From Paenibacillus sp. VTT E-133291 (GTDB lineage: Bacteria > Bacillota > Bacilli > Paenibacillales > Paenibacillaceae): 64,000 nucleotides of DNA. Position 1 is the stretch's first letter. Each line of letters opens with the position of its first letter. Of the stretch, positions 35,814 to 44,846 are shown one piece after another. A program made the position numbers and the translations under genes. Under the pieces are notes generated by a model, which was given only the letters and a program-made list of their open reading frames with translations, was not told the origin of the DNA and made no database searches. The DNA is taken from NCBI RefSeq assembly GCF_002264395.1, contig NZ_NFVA01000005.1, positions 1 to 64,000 on the forward strand, in the 5' to 3' direction.

Positions 35814-36515
35814 TTATTGAAGATCAGCTGTCTTGCCTACAATGTCTAAGAGCTCCGACAGAACTCGAATTTCGTATTTCGGTTGAACACCCGACGAATT
35901 CTCTTTACCGAGCGGGTTAAACCAGCAAGTATCGATCCCATAATTGATTCCGCCTTGAATATCAGAGGTTAAGGAGTCCCCTACAATCAGTACTTTTTCC
36001 CTATCCGAAATCCCCAATTTGGCAAAAGCATAATCAAAAATCCCTGTCTCCGGCTTCTGACAACCAGCCTCCTCTGAAATAATAATCTGCTCAAAGGTTT
36101 CACTAAGCGGTGATCCTTGGATTCTGGAAGTTTGCACTTCTTTAATTCCGTTCGTAATGATTGCTAATCGGCAGCCGGCAAGCTCCTCGCACAGCTCGAT
36201 CGCTCCCTGGATCAGAAAGGTTCCCTCGCCTAAGAAACGCAGATAGGCTTCACTAAACGCCTCAGGATCTAGCTCCAGCGCATTCGCAGTGAATAACCGA
36301 TTAAACCGTTCCACGCGTAATGCCGCAGAACTAATCTTCCCCTGCTCCAAATCCCGCCACAGCGCATGATTAATCTCCTGATAACTGGCAGCATAATCCT
36401 CAGCACCTGTGGGCATCCCAACATGTAGAAATGCGTTAGATAACGCGTGACTTTCTGCCATTCCGTAATCAAACAGTGTATCGTCAGCATCGAATAAAAT
36501 AACGTCGTATTTCAT
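35814..36515 (-). CDS. HAD-superfamily hydrolase (YjjG-like 5'-nucleotidase)
   Basis: A 233-residue cytosolic phosphatase with the nucleophile motif LFDADDTLFDY, motif II as LAIITNG, a KPETGIFDYAFAKLG segment with the motif III lysine, and VGDSLTSDIQGG for motif IV. The helical cap is of the type seen in YjjG/YfnB nucleotidases. The second of two adjacent ATGs (36515) has the better spacing from a GGGGG site. It is divergent from the tagO-like gene. Confidence 0.85.
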   Translation of the reverse strand: MKYDVILFDADDTLFDYGMAESHALSNAFLHVGMPTGAEDYAASYQEINHALWRDLEQGKISSAALRVERFNRLFTANALELDPEAFSEAYLRFLGEGTFLIQGAIELCEELAGCRLAIITNGIKEVQTSRIQGSPLSETFEQIIISEEAGCQKPETGIFDYAFAKLGISDREKVLIVGDSLTSDIQGGINYGIDTCWFNPLGKENSSGVQPKYEIRVLSELLDIVGKTADLQ

Positions 36516-36649
36516 CATATCCCCCAAAACTCTTTTCTCAAAAAGGTACTACAGTGATACAATCAAGTCAACTTATCAGTCAGACGACAAAAATTTACTT
36601 TTTTAAGGTAGTTTTAAGCGAACTGTGTTATTTTAAAAAGAAAACGGTG

Positions 36650-37618
36650 GTGAGCGTCATATTATACGTTTTATCGTTTCTAATGTCTTTTTCTATCGTA
36701 TACTTTCTAATTCCGCCGCTCGGCAGACTAGCTTTCCGACTTGATTTTGTGGACAAGCCTCGTCAAGACGTTGAGCGTAAAATCCATAGAGAACCTATAC
36801 CGCTTACGGCCAGTTATGCCATATTCATCGGGTTCTTCATCACTTACCTGGTCTTTGCCCGGGAATTTTCCATGGAGACCGTCGCACTGTTTGCAGGGGG
36901 TGTGCTGCTACTAACTATTGGTACCATAGATGACTGGTACAAAACAAAGGGTAAGGATTTCCCGGCACTGCCCAAAATGATTGTGCAGGTTAGTGCGGCT
37001 GTTCTTGTTTATTTTTCCGGCAACGCATTTACCGGATTCTATAACCCCTTCTCAGGGGATTATATCGTTCTACCCGTTGTATTACAGTTTCTATTGACGA
37101 TTATCTGGATCTTCGGCGTAACCACTGTCATTAATTTCTCGGATGGTATGGATGGTTTGGCTGGCGCCTTAACTGCTATTTCGGCCATAACACTATTTAT
37201 TGTCGCATTAACTAAGGGGCAGTCCTCTTCAGCGATTATGGCGATTGCGCTCGTCGGCGTTACCATTGCTTATCTACGTTATAATAAACCGCCTGCCAAA
37301 ATCTTTATGGGCGACGCCGGGGCTACCTTTCTTGGTTTCATCCTTGCGGTAATCGCACTCGACGGTGCGTTTAAGCAAGCCACGGCCCTGTCGCTGTTCA
37401 TCCCGATTCTGGCGCTGGGCGTTCCGATCTTCGACAATATTTTTGTCGTCGTCAAACGCTTTATCCAAGGCAAGTCCATTTATCAGGCCGACGCAACCCA
37501 GGCTCATTACCGCCTGCTCCGTGCAGGTCTGAGCCAAAAGCAAGTCGTTGCCGTGTTATGCTTGATCAGCGTTTGTCTATCCTTATCCTCTATCATCCTG
37601 TTGTTGATCGAGACTTAG
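36650..37618 (+). CDS. tagO: Undecaprenyl-phosphate GlcNAc-1-phosphate transferase (WecA/TagO family)
   Basis: A polytopic membrane enzyme that starts wall teichoic acid or another lipid-linked glycan by moving GlcNAc-1-P to undecaprenyl phosphate. It shows DDWYKTKGKDFPALPK, NFSDGMDGLAGAL, FMGDAGATFLGF and the HYRLLRAG His motif. About ten helices are visible. The start is uncertain: the frame is open from 36554, but the first 30 codons are AT-rich and atypical, so GTG 36650 (or 36647) next to GGTGG is preferred. A strong terminator follows. Confidence 0.9.
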   Translation: MSVILYVLSFLMSFSIVYFLIPPLGRLAFRLDFVDKPRQDVERKIHREPIPLTASYAIFIGFFITYLVFAREFSMETVALFAGGVLLLTIGTIDDWYKTKGKDFPALPKMIVQVSAAVLVYFSGNAFTGFYNPFSGDYIVLPVVLQFLLTIIWIFGVTTVINFSDGMDGLAGALTAISAITLFIVALTKGQSSSAIMAIALVGVTIAYLRYNKPPAKIFMGDAGATFLGFILAVIALDGAFKQATALSLFIPILALGVPIFDNIFVVVKRFIQGKSIYQADATQAHYRLLRAGLSQKQVVAVLCLISVCLSLSSIILLLIET

Positions 37619-37639
37619 CCTATACAACCCTTTGAAGAC

Positions 37640-37684
37640 ATAAAACGAGCAAGATTCCAACTGGAATCTTGCTCGTTTTATGTT
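37640..37684 (+). terminator. Rho-independent terminator after the tagO-like gene
   Basis: A near-perfect 19-base arm (37641-37659) pairs with 37662-37680 around a minimal loop (arms AAAACGAGCAAGATTCC and its complement), ending in GTTTTAT. Confidence 0.85.
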
Positions 37685-37951
37685 CAAAGCTTTTCGGGCG
37701 TGGCGGATTACAGGGACTTGATGGGAGATAGCCAAGAGTGAGTCAGAGCTGTAGCAAGCTGTGTTATAAGGTACATAAGGGCTTCTAATTCTACTACGCT
37801 ATATGGCAATCATTGTCGAGTCCGATAGCTCATCCATGAAGTTGCTCCTTCGTGTTACTAGCTGCATTTCTCAGCTTCTCCACAACTACCCCTACACATG
37901 CGCCACTACTCAGCATTCCACCCTCTGTTCCCTCCAACTCAGTCTCCCGAG
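37685..37951. other. Gene-free interval
   Basis: A 267-base stretch between the tagO-like terminator and the end of the glycosylase gene. A 63-codon plus-strand frame here has no ribosome site and is Ser/Leu-rich without family features. I see no further structure in it. Confidence 0.5.
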
Positions 37952-38473
37952 TCAGCCATCGCTCTCTTGTGTAAACTCAGCTAACCTACGGTAGATCCCT
38001 ACGATCTCCTCCATTGGCATTCGAACCAATCCACTGGAAGAGGGGGCGACAAATTCACGCACACCATCTACCGTTGGAGACACGTTTCCTTGAAATCCCC
38101 ATTCTGCTTTTTTTCTCCGACTAAACTCTGTATATACACCTTTTCCAACGAAGCAAGCGACTTGTGGGCGATAAAGCGCCAGCTTGGAGCGAAGCAACTC
38201 GCGGCCCTCATTATATTCCTCACGAGTGATATCGTCGATCCCGCGTGTTGGCCTGGCAACAATATTCGTAAAACCATAACCCAGCTTAAGCAGCTCTCCG
38301 TCCTCAGACGCGTCGTACAACCGAGGAGTAAGTCCTGAATTGTGTAAGATTCTCCAGAAATTATTTCGCGGATTCGCGTAATGATGCCCAACCTCGCCAG
38401 AACGGATACTCGGGTTAAATCCAATAAAAACAATTTGTAATCCGTGATCTAAATGATCTGGAATTTCGTCCAT
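37952..38473 (-). CDS. mug: Mismatch-specific DNA glycosylase (MUG, G/U family)
   Basis: A 173-residue uracil-DNA glycosylase superfamily enzyme removing U or T opposite G. The active-site motif is FIGFNPSIRSGEVGHHYANP, beginning near residue 17, and the C-terminal substrate loop is SSSGLVRMPMEEIVGIYR, close to the family's NPSGLNR-type motif. TAGGAGG precedes the ATG. It stands alone. Confidence 0.92.
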   Translation of the reverse strand: MDEIPDHLDHGLQIVFIGFNPSIRSGEVGHHYANPRNNFWRILHNSGLTPRLYDASEDGELLKLGYGFTNIVARPTRGIDDITREEYNEGRELLRSKLALYRPQVACFVGKGVYTEFSRRKKAEWGFQGNVSPTVDGVREFVAPSSSGLVRMPMEEIVGIYRRLAEFTQESDG

Positions 38474-38960
38474 GTGACTCTGCCTCCTACCAAAAGACGT
38501 TCTTATTCAACTATGAGTGTACACATTAAGACAGGAAGATGGAATAGGTTCTGCCAGCCATAACTCTTACCCGCATAATAAAAGGTTACACCCATTTGAC
38601 CAGCTCTAATCGTATCAACAGTTAGCAGCGTCAATTTCCCCCGGCGGCTTCCGGCCATACTGGCGAAATGTGACCCTTGGAGTCATCCAGCTTACCAGTT
38701 CCATTGCCCCGTTTCACACGCATACAAAATGCGGACTTATTCTTCAGATTCAATGGTCCGAAGCTGCTGAATGATCGATTGATATATTTCTGATTTATGA
38801 ATCCCTCTCTTTAACCTTCTAAGTATTGCAAAAAAGGCCATGGACTCCATCGTCCATGGCCAGGCTTCACCTAAATAACATATCTCCAAAAGCATACTCC
38901 AACTATCCAGTTTATGTAAACCGGTAGTCTTTATCTGCAATCTTCTACCTTATTCTGAGC
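38474..38960 (-). other. Gene-free interval with overlapping coding-like frames and a terminator
   Basis: On the minus strand a 30-codon frame (38631-38723, containing KGHISPVWPEAAGGN) overlaps a 51-codon frame (38503-38658, containing GVTFYYAGKSYGWQNL) in another register. A third frame gives VTFRQYGRKPPGEIDAAN. None has a clear ribosome site. The composition is GC-richer than the surroundings. It may be a relic of a mobile element or a structured RNA. A further 67-codon frame at 38737-38940 overlies the terminator and is probably not a gene. Confidence 0.35.
38829..38861 (-). terminator. Terminator of the Ytr-like ABC operon
   Basis: GGCCATGGAC (38836-38845) pairs perfectly with GTCCATGGCC (38852-38861). 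On the minus strand it is followed by TTTTTT from the A-run at 38829-38835. It lies about 100 bases after the permease stop. Confidence 0.88.
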
Positions 38961-40982
38961 TTATTTCAGCAAAGCCTTCAATTCAGGCGTCATATCCGAT
39001 GCTTTTAACATTACGAAATCGCTATAACCCTCTTTGTACATCAACTTCACAATGTAGTTGCCATTTTCAACTCCATAATTGAATTGATTATCCACAATAT
39101 CCGTTAATAGTGCCTTATCCTTCGTAACAATTGTACGATTCTTTTCACGTGCAAGTATTAGCCTTTGTTCAGGACTAGTAGGATTCTTAGGTGTTTGCTT
39201 ATCCATATAGTCATCTTTTATTATTTCTGCCGATTGTATATCTTCAGCGGTTGTTCGTACTTTATCCGTATAACCCTTTTCGACCATCCATTTATCTAAC
39301 TCATGGAAAGAAGACTTCCACGGATAATAATAACCGTAATTTACAGATGGCCGATCACTTACCTCTTTTACCTTTATCTGTGTTTGGATATTAGCCACAT
39401 CAGGTCTTCCGTCCTTATCTACCTGTACCTCATAGGACATATTCAAAATTTCATGCTTGATAATCTCCTTTAACTCTGAAATTTCCCCGGGATCAGAGAT
39501 GGCTACTTTTTTATTCCTGTTGGTAATCCACATATAATCCAGGTCTTTGTCTAACAGAGTTAAATTATAGTTTTCATACTTGAAAGCTTCAGTATCCTTA
39601 ACCGCCTTGATCTCTGATTCAAACCCCTTATTAGGGATCCAGTATTCCCTCACTAGCTTGTGACCATTCTCCAATTGATAAGCCAGAGTAAAGTATTCAT
39701 AAACGTATTGTTGTGAGGTATGTTCTGGACGTACTGCAACTACCGCTTGATGAAACTTACGGACAGCTTCTATATAATCTTTATCATGCGAAAATGGATC
39801 CTGTCCCATATAAGGTGTAGTTGAATAATCATCTATTGGGGTATACCACCGGTAGTTAGATCCCATATATACACCGCTAATCTTATCACCGGAAGGCACT
39901 CTGGCTTCATACCCCGTAACACTTGATACCGGAATATACAGAAGTAACCCCAGCATTACTGCATAAACCGAAAAATCTGCTAACACTTTACGCGTCATAA
40001 TCTGCCATGTTTTTCGAATAATCATTTCTGCGGCAATATAACCAATAATGGCTCCAATGGCATATCCGCCAATCACCCAGCCTATTTGCTGTTGCTTCAT
40101 TTGTGCAAAATAAGTTCCGGAGATAAGCATGGCACATAACATAACTCCTGCTTTAAAAAGTGGATTGAAATATCCAAAAGCAATAGCCTGGCCGGCTTTT
40201 TCAGTATTACGTTTACGGTATAGCAGGTAGGATAATCCAATAAATAAAAGTGACAATACTCCATAGATCCATAATTCGGTATTGGTGTATGGTTTGCCGG
40301 TAAAATAATACATAATATGAACAAACGGAGACCACATCTGTGATTTAGAATCTAGGAATCTTACATTTGCATTTGCATATCCATAAAGATACATGGCTAA
40401 ATGGCTATTGCCTAATGAAATCAGTACAGCAGGAAGAATAAGCAAAATATAAACGATAATTCCCTGAAGAATAGATTGGCCCGTGCATATTCCCACAAAA
40501 ACACTAAAACAGAAGAGGAACAAAGTCAAAATACTAACGGTGATACACCATTGCCAAATATCTGCGCCTTGAAAAATATAAAAATTGCCACTCCATGGCT
40601 TAACAACTGCAACCACTCCAGCAGTTAACCAAACAGGCAACAGCAGTAATATAAGTCCACTTGTCAAATGAGCTGTAAATAAATGCCCTCTGCGTAAAGG
40701 CAAGCTATGAAAGAGATCTGAGGGTGATTTTGCTTGAAGGTACCGGAACAAAAAGAGTCCAGCTGCAACAGGGATCGTAATAATAAACAAGGCTTGCACA
40801 CTACCAGCGATGCGAAATAGATGTTCAATTTCCTGCGGTTTCTCATTCGGATTATTGCTCATGAACAGCTGCAGTGGAAGTGCGAACAATAAGCCAAGTG
40901 CATAGATAATCCCTATCCAGCCATGCTGGCGGAAGTTCTGGCGAATAATACTGCTATTAAAGTAGTACCGGCTGCGCGTCAT
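38961..40982 (-). CDS. ABC transporter permease, Ytr-like with large C-terminal extracytoplasmic domain
   Basis: A 673-residue membrane protein. The first ~350 residues hold about eight helices typical of ABC-2 permeases. The remaining ~320 residues, after a helix near LLLYIPVSSVTGYEA, are a hydrophilic domain probably outside the cell. It shares an operon with a GntR repressor and an ATPase, as in the antibiotic-responsive ytr operon of Bacillus. The start at 40982 overlaps the ATPase gene by 26 bases; an ATG three codons earlier is also possible. Confidence 0.85.
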   Translation of the reverse strand: MTRSRYYFNSSIIRQNFRQHGWIGIIYALGLLFALPLQLFMSNNPNEKPQEIEHLFRIAGSVQALFIITIPVAAGLFLFRYLQAKSPSDLFHSLPLRRGHLFTAHLTSGLILLLLPVWLTAGVVAVVKPWSGNFYIFQGADIWQWCITVSILTLFLFCFSVFVGICTGQSILQGIIVYILLILPAVLISLGNSHLAMYLYGYANANVRFLDSKSQMWSPFVHIMYYFTGKPYTNTELWIYGVLSLLFIGLSYLLYRKRNTEKAGQAIAFGYFNPLFKAGVMLCAMLISGTYFAQMKQQQIGWVIGGYAIGAIIGYIAAEMIIRKTWQIMTRKVLADFSVYAVMLGLLLYIPVSSVTGYEARVPSGDKISGVYMGSNYRWYTPIDDYSTTPYMGQDPFSHDKDYIEAVRKFHQAVVAVRPEHTSQQYVYEYFTLAYQLENGHKLVREYWIPNKGFESEIKAVKDTEAFKYENYNLTLLDKDLDYMWITNRNKKVAISDPGEISELKEIIKHEILNMSYEVQVDKDGRPDVANIQTQIKVKEVSDRPSVNYGYYYPWKSSFHELDKWMVEKGYTDKVRTTAEDIQSAEIIKDDYMDKQTPKNPTSPEQRLILAREKNRTIVTKDKALLTDIVDNQFNYGVENGNYIVKLMYKEGYSDFVMLKASDMTPELKALLK

Positions 40983-41859
40983 ATCCGACATCCCCCATTT
41001 CATAAATAAAGATCTCTTCTAACGTCAACGGAAGCAAATCGAATACGTATGGCTCATATACCTGAAAGGCCGCTTTGATTCGCTCACGATCCCCTTTTAC
41101 TATGTACAGGTTCACGCTCCCCCGGCGTTCTTGATGTAAAATTTGCAGCTTCGCTGATATCGGAATTTCATGCCGCTCATCTCGGAAGGCCACTTGAATC
41201 TTATGAGTGTCCGCCTTAAGATCATCCAGATCCTTCTCAATCAACATCTTACCACCATGCATAATCCCTACATGATCGCATAGGTCCTCGATCTCACGAA
41301 GATTATGTGAAGAAATGATTACCGTCAGCTCGCGTTCAGCAACCTCCTGAAATAGCAGGTTTTTGATCTGGCGTCGCATTACCGGATCTAACCCGTCAAT
41401 CGGCTCATCCATAATAAGCACATCTGGCATACAGCTTAAACATAACCAGAATGACGCTTGCCGCTGCATCCCTTTGGAGAACCGACTAAGCTTACGCTTC
41501 TTATCAAGCTGAAAGACGGTCCCCAAATCTTCAAAACGCTTCTGATTCCAGCTCGGATAGATCGAGCGATAGAAGGCTGCCATTTGCAGCATGTTGGATT
41601 GCGGGAAAAAGTAAGGAGAATCCGGCATAAAAATAACCCGTTGCTTAGTTGTCGGGTGTTCGAATACCGCTTCACCATCCACCTTCACGGTCCCCTTATC
41701 CGGAAAGTAAATGCCTGCCAAGGTCTTCAGCAGCGTAGTTTTACCCGCTCCATTAGACCCGAGCAGCCCATAAATTGTCCCTTTATGTACCGTTAAAGAG
41801 ATATCATCAACGGCCTTCTCCCCTTGAAATAACTTGCTGACTCCTCGAATCTCAATCAT
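40957..41859 (-). CDS. ABC transporter ATP-binding protein (YtrB-like)
   Basis: A 300-residue ATPase with Walker A LLGSNGAGKTTLL, signature SRFSKGMQRQ, Walker B VLIMDEPIDGLDP and the H-loop ISSHNLREIE. The C-terminal ~80 residues are an extra domain seen in Ytr/Bcr-type exporters. The ATG at 41859 overlaps the repressor gene by eight bases and follows GGGGGAAGAG. It powers the permease encoded next. Confidence 0.92.
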   Translation of the reverse strand: MIEIRGVSKLFQGEKAVDDISLTVHKGTIYGLLGSNGAGKTTLLKTLAGIYFPDKGTVKVDGEAVFEHPTTKQRVIFMPDSPYFFPQSNMLQMAAFYRSIYPSWNQKRFEDLGTVFQLDKKRKLSRFSKGMQRQASFWLCLSCMPDVLIMDEPIDGLDPVMRRQIKNLLFQEVAERELTVIISSHNLREIEDLCDHVGIMHGGKMLIEKDLDDLKADTHKIQVAFRDERHEIPISAKLQILHQERRGSVNLYIVKGDRERIKAAFQVYEPYVFDLLPLTLEEIFIYEMGDVGYDAQPVLL

Positions 41860-42241
41860 TACTCTTCCCCCCTTCTCTCTGCTTTTCCACTTGTCGGTAC
41901 AATGAACTAATCTCAGCGGCGGTGAACCCAAGATATACCGCTTCCGCCATCAGTCTAAGCAACTCATCACGTACTTCAGCTTTTTTAATCTCATTCTGTT
42001 CTTTTTTCATTGGGGCTACAAAACTCCCTTTCCCCTGCAGTGAATAAATATACCCCTCACGTTCCAATTCACGGTAAGCCTTCTGAATCGTATTGGGATT
42101 CACGGTTAGCTGCTGGGATAATGTCCTTACCGAAGGCAGTTGTTCATCAGTCTGCAAAATACCATGTAAAATCATCTCCTTGACCTTATCGGTCAGCTGC
42201 TCATAAATCGGCTTGCGACTGCGAACGTCCAATTCGAACAT
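41852..42241 (-). CDS. GntR-family repressor (YtrA type)
   Basis: A 129-residue short GntR regulator. The winged helix covers residues ~10-75 (RSRKPIYEQLTDKVKEMIL; TVNPNTIQKAYRELEREGY), followed by a short helical tail instead of a large ligand domain, as in the YtrA subfamily. The ATG at 42241 follows AAAGGAGG; earlier ATGs overlap it. It should repress its own operon; cell-wall antibiotics are known inducers of related systems. Confidence 0.9.
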   Translation of the reverse strand: MFELDVRSRKPIYEQLTDKVKEMILHGILQTDEQLPSVRTLSQQLTVNPNTIQKAYRELEREGYIYSLQGKGSFVAPMKKEQNEIKKAEVRDELLRLMAEAVYLGFTAAEISSLYRQVEKQREGGKSND

Positions 42242-42338
42242 AACCATCCTCCTTTCACTGTCTTGCATTAAATCCATCATGACGTGTATTAACTGTACTA
42301 CTATTATTAATACAGTTCAATCTTTATGTCAACGCAAA

Positions 42339-42377
42339 AAAAACCCACACAGTGGTTTATAACTGTGTGGGTTTTTC
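42339..42377 (-). terminator. Terminator of the amino-acid ABC operon
   Basis: AAAAACCCACACAGT (42339-42353) pairs with ACTGTGTGGGTTTTT (42362-42376), with A/T runs on both sides. On the minus strand it lies 33 bases after the ATPase stop. Confidence 0.9.
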
Positions 42378-42409
42378 TCATAAATAGACACTTTATTAGC
42401 TTGAGCTAT

Positions 42410-43162
42410 TCACACTCTCGACTCTTGATTCAAAAAAATTCGAGTGCGTTCCTGCTGTGGATGATCAAAAATCTGCTCAGGTGTTCCAGACTCCGTGATC
42501 TCACCGTTGTCCATGAAAATCACACGGTCGGCCACATCACGGGCAAAATTCATCTCATGAGTGACAACAATCATCGTCATATTCTCCTCAGCAAGTTGAC
42601 GTATGACGCGTAGTACCTCGCCCGTGAGTTCAGGATCAAGCGCGGAAGTGGGTTCATCGAACAATAGAATATCAGGATTGAGCATTAATGCTCTCGCAAT
42701 AGCAACCCGTTGCTTCTGTCCACCTGACAGCTTTGCAGGATACACATCCGCTTTTTCAGCAAGTCCTACCTTAGAAAGTAAGTTCTCGCTTCTAGCCGTA
42801 ATCTCCTTCACGCTTTCTCGCTTCAACATCCTTGGAGCTAGCTCTAGATTGCCTCGCACCGTTAAATGTGGAAATAGGTTAAAGTGTTGAAACACCATTC
42901 CCATGGCCGCCGTGATCTCACGAATACTTGCTCCACTAGCGTATTTTCCATTCTCCACGAGCGGCTTGCCTTGGATGAAGATGCTTCCACCCGTAATTTC
43001 CTCTAGATGTACTAGACTACGCAGCATCGTACTCTTACCCGAACCTGAAGGCCCTATAACAGCGACGGCTTCACCCGCCTGGATATTGAAACTAACCTTC
43101 TTCAACACATCCAATTTGCCGAAGGATTTCTGTAAATCACTTACTTCTATCATGTTACTCAT
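42410..43162 (-). CDS. Polar amino acid ABC transporter, ATP-binding protein
   Basis: A 250-residue ATPase with Walker [16 protein letters not shown], the Q-loop in [15 protein letters not shown], signature [15 protein letters not shown] and Walker [16 protein letters not shown]. The combination is typical of GlnQ/TcyC-type importers. It is the last of a three-gene operon of substrate-binding protein, permease and ATPase. Confidence 0.93.
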   Translation of the reverse strand: MSNMIEVSDLQKSFGKLDVLKKVSFNIQAGEAVAVIGPSGSGKSTMLRSLVHLEEITGGSIFIQGKPLVENGKYASGASIREITAAMGMVFQHFNLFPHLTVRGNLELAPRMLKRESVKEITARSENLLSKVGLAEKADVYPAKLSGGQKQRVAIARALMLNPDILLFDEPTSALDPELTGEVLRVIRQLAEENMTMIVVTHEMNFARDVADRVIFMDNGEITESGTPEQIFDHPQQERTRIFLNQESRV

Positions 43163-43177
43163 ATTCAGACAGTCCCT

Positions 43178-43831
43178 CTACTCGAATTTAAAACGTTTCT
43201 CCAGTCCTTTGAAGAATAAAGTGAGCACCAGCGTCATCAGTAAGTAAATCACTCCCGCCACTACAAAGGGGGTTACAGTAAAGTCTCGATTCACTGCTGT
43301 TTTTGCATAGTTCAGTAGCTCAGGCACAGCAACGGCATACAGCAGAGCCGTATCTTTGACCAAGGAAATCGATTCATTTGCCACGGCTGGCAAAGCTACC
43401 CTAAACATTTGAGCTAGAATTACCTTGCGCAGCGTTTGCCATTTACTCAGTCCGAGTACTTTAGCTGCTTCATGCTGCCCTTTATCAATGGAGAGCATGC
43501 CCCCACGGAAGATCTCCGCGAAATAGGCCCCATAGTTAAGAATAAATCCAAGACTCGCCGCAACGAAGCGGTCCATGACCAGATATTGCCCAATCACCGG
43601 AATCTGTGGTAAACCAAAGCAAAAAAATAACAATTGCAGTAAAAGTGGTGTTCCCCGCATGACATAGATATAGGTATGTGCAATCCAAGCCACGGGCTTG
43701 ATCGCACTCTTCGCCATCAAAGTGACTAGGAACCCGAGCGGAATCGACACCAAAATAACAATAAGAAACAATAAAATAGTTGTACGCGCGCCTTCTAACA
43801 TCGGCCCGGAAATTTGTATTATATAATCCAT
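43178..43831 (-). CDS. Polar amino acid ABC transporter, permease
   Basis: A 217-residue protein with about five helices and the His/Glu/Met-type permease motif MRGTPLLLQLLFFCFGLP plus the EAA loop EAAKVLGLSKWQTLRKVILA. It forms a homodimeric channel with the adjacent ATPase. The second ATG (43831) has the better spacing from TTGGAG. Confidence 0.92.
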   Translation of the reverse strand: MDYIIQISGPMLEGARTTILLFLIVILVSIPLGFLVTLMAKSAIKPVAWIAHTYIYVMRGTPLLLQLLFFCFGLPQIPVIGQYLVMDRFVAASLGFILNYGAYFAEIFRGGMLSIDKGQHEAAKVLGLSKWQTLRKVILAQMFRVALPAVANESISLVKDTALLYAVAVPELLNYAKTAVNRDFTVTPFVVAGVIYLLMTLVLTLFFKGLEKRFKFE

Positions 43832-43866
43832 TTTCATTTCTCCAATAAACTCTGTATATTGACCTG

Positions 43867-44637
43867 CTATTTCAATACCTTATTCTCACCAAACCACTTC
43901 GTGGAGATCTTCTCAGCCGTTCCGTCATTGTTCATTTCATCCAAAGCCTTTTGAAGTTCTTCCAGTAGTGCCTCATTGCCTTTCTTAATTCCAATACCGT
44001 ACTGCTCAGGAGCAAGCGATTCATCTAGTAGCTTAAAGGTATCAGGCTCTTTTGACATATAATATCTGGCTACCACTTCATCAATGACTACACCGTCCAG
44101 GCGCTTAGTCTTCAAATCTGTGAGCGCTAGCACATTATCCGGAAATTCCGACAGATTAGCAATTTGGTCTTTAATCGGATTAGCATTTAAAGCATCGGCA
44201 GCAGAGGATAGACTTTGAAGTCCTACCTCTTTACCAGCCAAATCCTCAAGCTTTGAAATAGTGGAATCCGCTAATACGACTACTACCTGACTATTCTCAA
44301 GATAAGGCTTTGTGAATAACACCTTTTCCTTACGTTCATCTGTGATGGTATAACCATTCCAAATCATATCAATGCGCCCACTATTCAGTTCTGACTCCTT
44401 AGCTGACCAGTCAATAGGCTGAAAAGTGATTTCTTTGCCCATTTTCTCAGCTGCAGCTCCGGCATAGTCGATATCAAACCCAACAATTTCATTGTTCTCA
44501 TCTCTAAAGCCCATTGGAGCGAACTTATCATCAATCCCGATTACCAGCTTTCCGTCCTTGCTCCCAGAAGACGAACAGCCTGATAAAGCTGCAATAACCA
44601 TGATCATAAATAAAACTAAAAATGCATTCTTCTTCAT
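43867..44637 (-). CDS. Amino acid ABC transporter, substrate-binding lipoprotein
   Basis: A 256-residue family 3 solute-binding protein. The signal peptide ends in the lipobox ALSGC. The mature part has LVIGIDDKFAPMGFRDE, VGFDIDYA and DMIWNGYTITDERK, all typical. Ligand residues suggest a polar amino acid or cystine, but the exact substrate cannot be read. An inverted repeat lies upstream at 44691-44712. Confidence 0.92.
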   Translation of the reverse strand: MKKNAFLVLFMIMVIAALSGCSSSGSKDGKLVIGIDDKFAPMGFRDENNEIVGFDIDYAGAAAEKMGKEITFQPIDWSAKESELNSGRIDMIWNGYTITDERKEKVLFTKPYLENSQVVVVLADSTISKLEDLAGKEVGLQSLSSAADALNANPIKDQIANLSEFPDNVLALTDLKTKRLDGVVIDEVVARYYMSKEPDTFKLLDESLAPEQYGIGIKKGNEALLEELQKALDEMNNDGTAEKISTKWFGENKVLK

Positions 44638-44690
44638 CTCTTTTATCCCCCATCGTTGACACAGCGCCGTGTGCTTTAGTTCGCTAATAC

Positions 44691-44712
44691 GTTATCAGAG
44701 TATCATGATAAC
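44691..44712. promoter_or_regulatory. Candidate operator upstream of the amino-acid ABC operon
   Basis: GTTATCA (44691-44697) and TGATAAC (44706-44712) form a perfect seven-base inverted repeat with an eight-base spacer that itself borders a TATCATGATA palindrome. It lies just downstream of a TTGTCA hexamer on the minus strand, so it could overlap the promoter. Confidence 0.45.
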
Positions 44713-44781
44713 ATGACAAATTAACTACGTCGATAGATTAGGTAAGCCTCATGTGTCAAATCTACAAAGATTTCAGACAAC

Positions 44782-44810
44782 AAAAAAAGACGACAGATCA
44801 AATCTGTCGC
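44782..44810 (-). terminator. Terminator of the deacetylase gene
   Basis: CGACAGAT (44791-44798) pairs with ATCTGTCG (44802-44809), giving a tight hairpin. On the minus strand it is followed by TCTTTTTTT. Confidence 0.88.
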
Positions 44811-44846
44811 CATAACAATGAAAATGATTTAATTTTACTATCAGAG

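Noticed and set aside
37803..37994. 63-codon plus-strand frame
   Set aside because: No ribosome site, compositionally odd and partly antisense to the glycosylase gene.
38737..38940. 67-codon minus-strand frame downstream of the ABC permease
   Set aside because: It runs through the perfect terminator stem and has no ribosome site or family features.
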